12,165 nucleotides of DNA, from positions 1-12,165 of the forward strand of contig CAMZAI010000075.1 in NCBI GenBank assembly GCA_947304065.1, written 5' to 3'. Source of the DNA: an uncultured Clostridia bacterium. GTDB lineage: Bacteria > Bacillota > Clostridia > Lachnospirales > Lachnospiraceae. Both the position numbers and the translations under genes were made by a program. Below the pieces are notes generated by a model. It made no database searches. It had not been told where the DNA came from and saw only the letters and a program-made list of their open reading frames with translations. This document shows positions 6,911 to 12,165 of this stretch, one piece after another; position 1 is the stretch's first letter; each line of letters opens with the position of its first letter.

Positions 6911-8267
6911 ACGAATTTAGATCCTCTCTCTCAAAGCCGCCCGAATAGTCGTCGCAGAGAACGTCTATCAGGGCATATCCACCTGATTTTACTATACGTA
7001 TATTTGTTTGTAAAGCCTTTTGGAGGTCCTCGACGGTAATGTCGTCAAGGAGCACCGACTCACCCATGCGCAGCATGCACGAAGGCATGACAATGTAATC
7101 TCCGAGGTCCCTGCCCTTAAGCTGGGCCAGGATATCCTGTCCGGTCACAAGCCCCGCCACAGTGATCAGATTGCCGAAAAAGTCGTTCCTGATGCCGATA
7201 ACTTCTGTGCGCGTCTCCGGATATTTTTCGGTAATGCGCTGTGCCAGCGTCTTAAGGATCGGCTCGATCAGCTTACCCGTAACAAAAGTAAAGCGTCCTT
7301 TCATGATGCGGCCGCTGTCGTCTTCGGCGAGAGCCTCTTCAAACTCTTCGAGCAGGCTTCTTACCATCCCGACGCCGTTCTCCATCTGCGGGAAGCCCTC
7401 ATACGCATCGATCGGCGGGATCTCGCGCCCGGCCTTCAGATACCATTCATCCGAAGCGTATACGATCCTTGAGCCGTATTTATCATAATAGTATTTCTGC
7501 CATTTTTCAATCTGATCGATGACTGTCGCCGACTCTTCCTTACCGAAAGGTTCGAGCGGGCAAAGCCCTTCCCTGAACTTCGTAAGGCCAACGGGAACTA
7601 CCGAAAGGCTCACAAGATTCGGCAGATATTTCTCGATGTCTCCGAGCGTTCGATCGAGCTCCGCGCCGTCGTTCCAGCCCTTACAGAGCACTATCTGGCC
7701 GTTGATCTCTATTCCCGCTTCGCAGAAGGTATCGAGCTTTTTGAGCGCGTCGCCCGCGAAACGGTTATGGAGCATCTTGCATCTGAGTTCGGGATTGGTG
7801 GTATGTATAGAAACATTGATCGGAGAAAGCTTGTAAAAGCAGATCCTCTCAACGTCCTTTGGCGACATGTTCGTGAGCGTTACGTAATTGCCCTGAAGGA
7901 ACGAAAGTCTCGCGTCGTCGTCCTTGAAATAGAGCGTCTCGCGCATTCCGGGCGGCATCTGGTCGATAAAGCAGAAAATGCACTTGTTCGAGCAATGCCT
8001 GTACTCATCCATCAGACCGGCTTCAAACACTATTCCGAGGTCTTCGTCGGCGTCCTTCTCTATATCAGCTTCGTACTCATCATTCTCTTCCGCCGAGTAG
8101 ATAAGCAGCGTCAGCTCCTCATCATCGGTCAGATAACGATAATCGAATACATCTTCGATCACGGTCCCGTTGATGCTGATCAGCCTGTCACCGGGCTGAA
8201 TGCCCAGTTCCTCGGCGATCGAGCCGGGCTCTACACACTTGATCAGATGACCTTTTTGCTTCTTCAT
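6873..8267 (-). CDS. DUF512 family protein with N-terminal PDZ-like and radical-SAM-like iron-sulfur motif
   Basis: Conserved clostridial and cyanobacterial-type protein of unknown reaction. The N-terminus (about 8-60) looks like a PDZ-type domain: CVEPGSIAEELGIQPGDRLI, then SINGTVIEDV. Cys92, Cys96 and Cys99 form a CX3CX2C motif (HCSNKCIFCFIDQMPPGMRE, 91-110), the spacing used by radical SAM enzymes for a 4Fe-4S cluster. LSFLQGNYVTLTN (121-133) and NVSIHTTNPELRCKMLHN (151-168) fit the family's barrel-like core; the C-terminal half is the DUF512 domain. Length, 464 residues, is normal. The start has GAGGA nine bases upstream and lies 18 nt after pgeF. The last 12 residues are encoded inside der in another frame. 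The constant company of der suggests, but does not prove, a role tied to ribosome or iron-sulfur biology. Substrate is unknown. Confidence 0.92.
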   Translation of the reverse strand: MKKQKGHLIKCVEPGSIAEELGIQPGDRLISINGTVIEDVFDYRYLTDDEELTLLIYSAEENDEYEADIEKDADEDLGIVFEAGLMDEYRHCSNKCIFCFIDQMPPGMRETLYFKDDDARLSFLQGNYVTLTNMSPKDVERICFYKLSPINVSIHTTNPELRCKMLHNRFAGDALKKLDTFCEAGIEINGQIVLCKGWNDGAELDRTLGDIEKYLPNLVSLSVVPVGLTKFREGLCPLEPFGKEESATVIDQIEKWQKYYYDKYGSRIVYASDEWYLKAGREIPPIDAYEGFPQMENGVGMVRSLLEEFEEALAEDDSGRIMKGRFTFVTGKLIEPILKTLAQRITEKYPETRTEVIGIRNDFFGNLITVAGLVTGQDILAQLKGRDLGDYIVMPSCMLRMGESVLLDDITVEDLQKALQTNIRIVKSGGYALIDVLCDDYSGGFEREDLNSYEQTDSGDSRQA

Positions 8268-8285
8268 AAAAAACTGTCCTCATTA

Positions 8286-9128
8286 CTATTCGCGAATGGC
8301 CAGAAATCCCGCCATCGCGCCTCTGGCCATGCCGGTTCTGCGGTGTGACCAGGTTATATCTTCATGCTTAAAAGTACAGAATCCGCTTACATAAACGTTC
8401 CCGGGCAAAAGTCCCGCATCCAGCAGCACCGCGCGGTTCGCGGCCCAGAGATCGAGCTGGTATTTGCCTTCTCTTTTGCCTGCTGAGACTATATCAGAAT
8501 CTGGCGCAACATCGATCTTATACTTCTCTATAAAAGGCCCTGCAACGTCCTCACCGACCTCATAATTCTCCTTGCTGATCGAAGGTCCTATAAGCGCCTT
8601 AAGCGCTTTGGGATCGGTGCCGTAGGTCCGGCTCATCAGTTCTATTGTGCACTTGGCAATGGAATTCAGCGTGCCCTTCCATCCCGAATGACAGAGCCCG
8701 ATCGCGTGATGCTCCTCATCTATCAGGAATATCGGAGCACAGTCCGCGCCGTAGCTGATGAGAACCGTCCCGGGAGTATCCGTCACCTGTCCGTCGACAG
8801 GAGCAGAAGTATCGGGAGTCCTTCCATGCGATTCGGTATCCTTCCCGGCAACGCGCAGACAGGTTGTATGCAGCTGGTTCGGGAATGATATCTTTGCGGG
8901 ATCAAAGCCCGCAGCAGAACCCAGCAGCGCCCAGTTCTTAAACACTATATCGTCGCTGTCACCTCTTCCAAAGCCCAGATTCAGGCCTTCCATGCCCTCG
9001 CCGCAGCCTCCGAGCTTTGTCGAAAAGCCGTGGACTATCCAATCAAACCGCTTCAGGGGCTCAAATGTCAGATACGCCGCCGTATCGCTGCCCTCAAGCG
9101 CGGTAATTTCATTTATCCTTCTGTACAA
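8286..9128 (-). CDS. pgeF: Laccase-domain (YfiH/LACC1 family) purine nucleoside phosphorylase-like protein
   Basis: Family members (YfiH, YlmD, human LACC1) are zinc enzymes acting on purine nucleosides; the E. coli member is also linked to peptidoglycan precursor editing, hence the symbol. Numbered from the longest frame (ATG at 9161), the zinc ligands are His98 (FPNQLHT), Cys141 (GADCAPIF) and His158 (GLCHSGWKGT). The C-terminal WSHRRTGMARGAMAGF (271-286) is family-typical. I place the start at TTG 9128, residue 12 of the longest frame, because GAGGT lies six bases before it. The ATG at 9161 has no ribosome binding site and would overlap yraN by 23 bp. The resulting 280 residues fit the family. 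Function is confident at family level; the physiological substrate here is inferred. Confidence 0.93.
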   Translation of the reverse strand: MYRRINEITALEGSDTAAYLTFEPLKRFDWIVHGFSTKLGGCGEGMEGLNLGFGRGDSDDIVFKNWALLGSAAGFDPAKISFPNQLHTTCLRVAGKDTESHGRTPDTSAPVDGQVTDTPGTVLISYGADCAPIFLIDEEHHAIGLCHSGWKGTLNSIAKCTIELMSRTYGTDPKALKALIGPSISKENYEVGEDVAGPFIEKYKIDVAPDSDIVSAGKREGKYQLDLWAANRAVLLDAGLLPGNVYVSGFCTFKHEDITWSHRRTGMARGAMAGFLAIRE

Positions 9129-9135
9129 ATCATTA

Positions 9136-9140
9136 ACCTC
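9136..9140 (-). promoter_or_regulatory. Ribosome binding site favouring a TTG start for pgeF
   Basis: GAGGT on the minus strand overlaps the yraN stop codon (TGA, 9139-9141) and is six bases before the TTG at 9128-9126. Terminating yraN ribosomes would be placed directly at this site, which fits translational coupling. The competing ATG at 9161 is preceded by GATATTACGCTGATAAAGA, which has no Shine-Dalgarno match. Confidence 0.65.
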
Positions 9141-9507
9141 ACATGACCGCGTCAAAAGCATTCTTTATCAGCGTAATATCCTTCCCGAGTATCGCGACCA
9201 CGTCAAACCTGCACGGTATGTCATCCGGAAGCCCCTCGGAATTCATATAGAACATCGCTGATCTGGTGATCTTTTTTGCCTTTCTTAAATCTACGGCGTC
9301 CTCGGGAAATCCGTTCGCCTCTCCGGAGCGGTATTTGACCTCGATAAAGCAGAGGTAGCCGCCTTCCTCGGCGATAATATCTATCTCGCCGGCTTTGCAG
9401 AAATAGTTCATCTCCCTGATCCTGTAGCCGTGCGCCTGAAGGTATTCTGCCGCGGTCCGTTCCTTTCCCGAACCGACCTCGCGCTTATTCATCTTTTGGT
9501 CTTGCAT
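9139..9507 (-). CDS. yraN: UPF0102 / YraN family nuclease-like protein
   Basis: Small conserved protein of the endonuclease-like (Holliday-junction resolvase or RecB-type) fold; its cellular role is not settled. At 122 residues it has family length (about 115-130). The likely metal-site residues are seen in GEIDIIAEEGGYLCFIEVKYR (40-60): Glu41, Asp43, and Glu56 with Lys58 in the EVK motif. An upstream acidic residue occurs in GKERTAAEYL (14-23), and CRFDVVAI (99-106) matches the conserved C-terminal strand. The ATG at 9507 has AAGGA nine bases before it and overlaps the FlhB-like gene by 23 bp; an ATG five codons later (9492) is possible but has a poorer site. Neighbouring rnhB is a common association across bacteria. 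Family assignment is confident, activity is inferred. Confidence 0.94.
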   Translation of the reverse strand: MQDQKMNKREVGSGKERTAAEYLQAHGYRIREMNYFCKAGEIDIIAEEGGYLCFIEVKYRSGEANGFPEDAVDLRKAKKITRSAMFYMNSEGLPDDIPCRFDVVAILGKDITLIKNAFDAVM

Positions 9508-9787
9508 TCATCTTTTCCTTGACCGAATCGATCCTGTCGACATACATGAGCACCTGAATAACGACCTCATAAAGCTCGGGCGGAATGTAATCTCCGAAAT
9601 CCAGTTCGGAGAGCGTCTTTGCGAGCTTCGGGTCGCGATGTATAGGTATGTCGTTCTCTTTGGCGCCCTCAATGATCTTCTCGGCCACATGGCCCTGACC
9701 GGTGGCCAGGATCTTCGGCGCCTCGTCGCCGGGCTCAAAACCGAGCGCGACGGCGGTCTTGCGTTTCTTTTCGGTAAAATCTCTCAT
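9485..9787 (-). CDS. ylqH: Free-standing FlhB cytoplasmic-domain-like protein (EscU/YscU/FlhB C-terminal family, YlqH-like)
   Basis: This 100-residue protein matches only the soluble C-terminal part of FlhB, the substrate-specificity switch of the flagellar export apparatus. Matching elements are TAVALGFEPGDEAPKILATG (11-30), GHVAEKIIEGAKENDIPIH (32-50) and DFGDYIPPELYEVVIQVLMY (63-82). No transmembrane segments are present. The NPTH autocleavage motif, which in FlhB lies just before the AVAL segment, is absent: the residues there are KKRKT. B. subtilis ylqH lies beside rbgA and rnhB in the same way, so this is a conserved arrangement rather than a broken flhB. The ATG follows the rnhB stop by 3 nt with no Shine-Dalgarno, so it is probably translated by re-initiation. 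Role unknown; no flagellar gene is in the window. Confidence 0.92.
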   Translation of the reverse strand: MRDFTEKKRKTAVALGFEPGDEAPKILATGQGHVAEKIIEGAKENDIPIHRDPKLAKTLSELDFGDYIPPELYEVVIQVLMYVDRIDSVKEKMNARPKDE

Positions 9788-9790
9788 GTT

Positions 9791-10450
9791 TTAAACAAAT
9801 TTGGTGATAAAGGTTTTTCTGTGTATCGGGCACGGACCGAGCTTCTTTAAAGCATCGATATGTACTGAGGTACCGTATCCCTTGTTCCCTGCAAAATCGT
9901 AGCCCGGGTATTCCTTGTCATACTCGCACATCAGCCTGTCTCGCGTAACCTTCGCGATAATGCTGGCCGCTGCGATCGAAACGCTCCTTGCGTCGCCCTT
10001 TATGATGCCGACCTGACGGATGTCGATACCGGGTATATGCTCGGCGTCCACCAGCAGCATATCGGGCCTGACCTTCAAAGACGCAACGGCCTGTCTCATG
10101 GCTTCGAGCGTCGCCTGCTTGATATTGATCTCGTCGATCCTCTCCCATGACGCATGCCCGATGCCCACGGCAACGGCCTTCTCCATGATCTCGTCATAGA
10201 GCTCCTCGCGCTTTTTCTCGGAGAGCTTCTTTGAATCGTTCAGGTATAAGATTTCCTTATCCTTCGGCAAAATAACGGCCGCAGCGTATACCGGTCCGGC
10301 CAGGGGTCCGCGTCCGACTTCATCGATTCCGCAGATGAACTCACAGTCCGAATACTTATACTCGAACTCCTTCATAGTCTCGATCCTGACTCTTTCGGCT
10401 TCGAGCTTCGCAAGCCGCTTTAATTCCTTCTGTTCCTCAGCCTTTGTCAT
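9791..10450 (-). CDS. rnhB: Ribonuclease HII
   Basis: RNase HII cuts the RNA strand of RNA/DNA hybrids and nicks at single ribonucleotides left in DNA. The 219 residues contain the signature GIDEVGRGPLAGPV (41-54) with catalytic Asp43 and Glu44. The third acidic residue is Asp135 (MLLVDAEH) and the fourth Asp171 (KVTRDRLM). NDSKKLSEKKRE (71-82), KGDARSVSIAAASIIAKV (151-168) and NKGYGTSVHIDAL (189-201) complete the family pattern. Compared with E. coli RnhB (about 198 residues) it has an extra charged, probably helical N-terminal segment (1-30), as in many Firmicutes. The ATG overlaps the rbgA stop in an ATGA arrangement, so translation is coupled. Assignment is near certain. Confidence 0.97.
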   Translation of the reverse strand: MTKAEEQKELKRLAKLEAERVRIETMKEFEYKYSDCEFICGIDEVGRGPLAGPVYAAAVILPKDKEILYLNDSKKLSEKKREELYDEIMEKAVAVGIGHASWERIDEINIKQATLEAMRQAVASLKVRPDMLLVDAEHIPGIDIRQVGIIKGDARSVSIAAASIIAKVTRDRLMCEYDKEYPGYDFAGNKGYGTSVHIDALKKLGPCPIHRKTFITKFV

Positions 10451-11316
10451 AGATCGGCCACCTTCTCCAATGTGATATTTCCGAGCTTGCAGTTCCTCAG
10501 ATCGTCGATAACGAGCTTCGCCGCCTTCTCGGTATCGGGCTCTCCGCCCTTTTTAAGGCATGCCCTGATCTCGGCTATCTTCTTAAGTATCTCGAAGCTG
10601 TCCTCAGTGACCTCAAGGCCCTCGCCGTATCTTTTATCTATAGTGCCGGGATACTCTTTCTTCAGGATACCGATCAGATCGCATACCATCTCTTCGGGAT
10701 AAAGTATCTCATCGTTGATCGAGCCGATAAAAGCGATCTTAAGGCCGATGCTGCGGTCCTCGAACTTCGGCCAGAGAATGCCGGGCGTATCAAGCAGCTC
10801 GATGTCCTTGTTCAGCCTGATCCACTGCTTGCCCTTGGTGACGCCGGGCTTGTTGCCGGTTTTCGCAGCGCCCTTTCCGACCATCGAATTGATGAATGTT
10901 GACTTTCCGGAGTTCGGAATGCCCGCGATCATGGCGCGTATCGGACGGTTGATGATGCCCTTTTTCCTGTCCTTCTCGATCTTCTCGGCGCAGGCCTTAC
11001 GGATCAGCTCCGTGACTTCCTTCATGCCTTTTCCGCTGCGTGAATCAACTGCGCTCACAAAGAAGCCCTTCGCCTCGTAATACTTCTTCCATTCATCTGT
11101 TTTGGCCTTATCCGCAAGGTCAGACTTGTTCAGGATGATGATGCGGTATTTGTTCTTCGCCATCTCGTCGATATCGGGATTCTTGCTGCTGAAGGGTATC
11201 CTCGCGTCAAGTATCTCAACCACCGCGTCAATTATCTTCAGGTCCTCCTGCATCTGACGCTTTGCCTTCGACATATGTCCGGGGTACCAGTTTATTGCAT
11301 TCGGGCTGTCGCTCAT
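10447..11316 (-). CDS. rbgA: Ribosome biogenesis GTPase RbgA (YlqF), circularly permuted
   Basis: RbgA drives a late step of 50S subunit maturation. The G motifs occur in permuted order: G4 NKSD (63-66) and G5 VSAVD (87-91) come first. Then come G1 GIPNSGKS (132-139), the switch region PGVTKGKQW (157-165) and G3 DTPG (176-179). The N-terminal WYPGHMSKAKRQM (10-22) is the family signature. The C-terminal helical domain (about 190-289) binds rRNA in characterised homologues. Length, 289 residues, matches the family. Its ATG overlaps the lepB stop by 4 bp, with GAGGA nine bases upstream inside lepB. The position beside rplS and in one run with der groups two 50S assembly factors and a 50S protein. 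Confidence 0.97.
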   Translation of the reverse strand: MSDSPNAINWYPGHMSKAKRQMQEDLKIIDAVVEILDARIPFSSKNPDIDEMAKNKYRIIILNKSDLADKAKTDEWKKYYEAKGFFVSAVDSRSGKGMKEVTELIRKACAEKIEKDRKKGIINRPIRAMIAGIPNSGKSTFINSMVGKGAAKTGNKPGVTKGKQWIRLNKDIELLDTPGILWPKFEDRSIGLKIAFIGSINDEILYPEEMVCDLIGILKKEYPGTIDKRYGEGLEVTEDSFEILKKIAEIRACLKKGGEPDTEKAAKLVIDDLRNCKLGNITLEKVADL

Positions 11317-11966
11317 TGCTTTTTGTCCTCTTCCTGTGTTTCTTCGGTGTCTTCGGCCTTGTCGGACTTTTTGTCGTCGTCCCTGTTTCGGTTCAGCTTG
11401 CTGATAATACCGAATCTGTTGATACGGATCCAGGCTTTGCCGATGATCTCTTCCCTAAAGACATTCCCGACATTGAAATATCTGCTGTCTTCGCTGTTGT
11501 TCCTGTTGTCGCCGAGCACGAAATACTCGTCCTCGTCAAGTATAATCTCATCCGATGCCAGACCTGCAAGCGCAATATCATCGACATTAACAACTTCTTC
11601 AAACTGAACGCCGTCAATATATATCTTCCCGCCGGCGATCAGAACATGCTCGCCGGGCATTCCGATGATCCTCTTGATGCTGTAATAACTGTGCTCTTTG
11701 CCGTCCTTTTTAAAAACGATCACATCGTTGCGCTCGGGCGACTTGATGCGGTAAAGAAGCTTGTTTATCAGTATCGTATCGCCCGAAGACAGCGTGGCTT
11801 CCATCGAATCTCCGACCATGTTCGTCTTCTCGAGCGCGTATGTGGTAATGGCCCAGGCCAGCACAACCGCCAGTCCGAGCGAGAAAACCCAGCCGAAGAA
11901 CTTCTTGAAGAACTTTTTGCGCTTCTCGATCCGTTCGGCGCGGTCAAAATCATAATCCAGACTCAT
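11313..11966 (-). CDS. lepB: Type I signal peptidase
   Basis: Membrane-bound serine peptidase that removes signal peptides from Sec and Tat substrates. The 217 residues start with a basic cytoplasmic segment (11-22) and one transmembrane helix (about 25-44), the single-anchor form usual in Gram-positives. The nucleophile is Ser54 in MVGDSMEATL and the general base Lys98 in SIKRIIGMPGE. The box E motif is GDNRNNSEDSR (152-162). The C-terminal tail (about 193-217) is unusual: almost only Asp, Glu, Lys, Arg, Ser, Thr and Gln, with no predicted structure. GAGGA stands about ten bases before the ATG. lepB is the first gene after the rplS terminator and probably heads the operon. The protein is a possible processor of the signal peptide of the NlpC/P60 protein encoded downstream. 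Confidence 0.96.
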   Translation of the reverse strand: MSLDYDFDRAERIEKRKKFFKKFFGWVFSLGLAVVLAWAITTYALEKTNMVGDSMEATLSSGDTILINKLLYRIKSPERNDVIVFKKDGKEHSYYSIKRIIGMPGEHVLIAGGKIYIDGVQFEEVVNVDDIALAGLASDEIILDEDEYFVLGDNRNNSEDSRYFNVGNVFREEIIGKAWIRINRFGIISKLNRNRDDDKKSDKAEDTEETQEEDKKQ

Positions 11967-11998
11967 AAATGAGTAATCCTCGCATTATCATATTTCTC

Positions 11999-12028
11999 TT
12001 GATACTATTTTACTATTTGAGATGTAAA
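11999..12028 (-). promoter_or_regulatory. Weak candidate promoter before lepB
   Basis: The 121-bp gap between rplS and lepB holds the rplS terminator and about 70 AT-rich bases. On the minus strand TTTACA (12023-12028) is followed after 18 bp by TATCAA (11999-12004), five and four matches to consensus. TATGAT and GATAAT hexamers nearer the gene (around 11985-11992) lack a good -35. A promoter is expected here because an efficient terminator precedes the operon, but the exact site is uncertain. Confidence 0.3.
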
Positions 12029-12036
12029 TAGGCAAT

Positions 12037-12068
12037 AAAAAAACAAGGACCGTACGAATACGGTCCTT
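12037..12068 (-). terminator. Rho-independent terminator after rplS
   Basis: On the minus strand AAGGACCGTA (12059-12068), loop TTCG, TACGGTCCTT (12045-12054) forms a perfect 10-bp stem. It is followed by G and seven T residues (12037-12043). It starts 19 nt past the rplS stop. This is a textbook intrinsic terminator and separates the ribosomal protein transcript from lepB. Confidence 0.95.
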
Positions 12069-12087
12069 AAGCAGACTGAAGTAGAAA

Positions 12088-12165
12088 TTAACGGATAACT
12101 TCCTTAACCTTTGCAGCCTTACCTGTTCTCTGGCGAAGGTAGTTAAGCTTTGCACGTCTAACCTT
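12088..12165 (-). CDS. rplS: 50S ribosomal protein L19 (C-terminal 25 codons, truncated by window edge)
   Basis: L19 lies at the interface of the 30S and 50S subunits. Only the end is in the window: minus-strand codons read KVRRAKLNYLRQRTGKAAKV followed by KEVIR and TAA at 12090-12088. The VRRAKLxYLRxRxGKAAKVKE pattern is the invariant C-terminus of bacterial L19. The usual partners rpsP, rimM and trmD would be expected beyond the right edge. The stop is followed closely by a strong terminator, so L19 ends its transcript. Confidence 0.95.
   Translation of the reverse strand, partial: KVRRAKLNYLRQRTGKAAKVKEVIR

Noticed and set aside
9485..9787. Truncated flhB pseudogene
   Set aside because: Intact start, in-frame stop, tight packing with neighbours and the known ylqH counterpart beside rbgA/rnhB show a real short gene rather than a remnant.
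1..12165. Mobile elements, CRISPR arrays, defence or phage modules, tRNA genes
   Set aside because: I looked for transposase or integrase motifs, spaced direct repeats, tRNA-like folds and compositional breaks in coding DNA and saw none; every coding stretch belongs to a housekeeping or conserved family.

Overview
The window looks like a core-genome stretch of a Gram-positive Clostridia chromosome, most likely Lachnospiraceae-like. That placement is inferred from gene content and order (rplS, lepB, rbgA, rnhB, an FlhB C-domain gene, yraN; then DUF512, der, plsY, gpsA), the strong AGGAGG-type ribosome binding sites, and the secreted SH3/NlpC-P60 wall hydrolase. Coding DNA is moderately GC-rich, while the intergenic regions are strongly AT-rich. 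Every gene I can support lies on the minus strand, so transcription runs from high to low coordinates.

Layout in the direction of transcription. The last 25 codons of rplS (L19) enter at the right edge and end at a textbook terminator. A near-continuous run of eleven genes follows from 11966 down to 3199: lepB, rbgA, rnhB, an FlhB C-domain gene (ylqH-like), yraN, pgeF, a PDZ/radical-SAM-like DUF512 gene, der, plsY, gpsA and udk. Junctions are short gaps or overlaps (4, 4, 23 and 38 bp overlaps; gaps of 3, 10, 18, 14, 21 and 56 nt), which suggests an operon with translational coupling. The run ends in an AT-rich hairpin plus T tract. Next comes a separately transcribed, TTG-initiated cell-wall hydrolase (1880-2983) with a consensus promoter and its own terminator. 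Last is mutS, with its own candidate promoter, cut off by the left edge after 570 codons.

How the genes fit together. RbgA and Der are GTPases of 50S subunit assembly and sit beside rplS. LepB processes secreted proteins, including in principle the wall hydrolase encoded further along. PlsY and GpsA act in consecutive directions on glycerol-3-phosphate: GpsA makes it and PlsY acylates it in the first step of phosphatidic acid synthesis. Udk and PgeF belong to nucleoside salvage. RnhB and MutS maintain DNA. YraN, the FlhB-like domain and the DUF512 protein are conserved but poorly understood.

I see no mobile element, CRISPR array, tRNA, phage gene or defence island, and no gap above 300 bp. 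I did not find an obvious undescribed system. The most interesting points are the promoter region of the wall hydrolase (an inverted repeat spanning the -35 box), two TTG starts, the free-standing FlhB C-domain lacking the NPTH autocleavage motif, the DUF512/der overlap, and a bulged hairpin between gpsA and udk.
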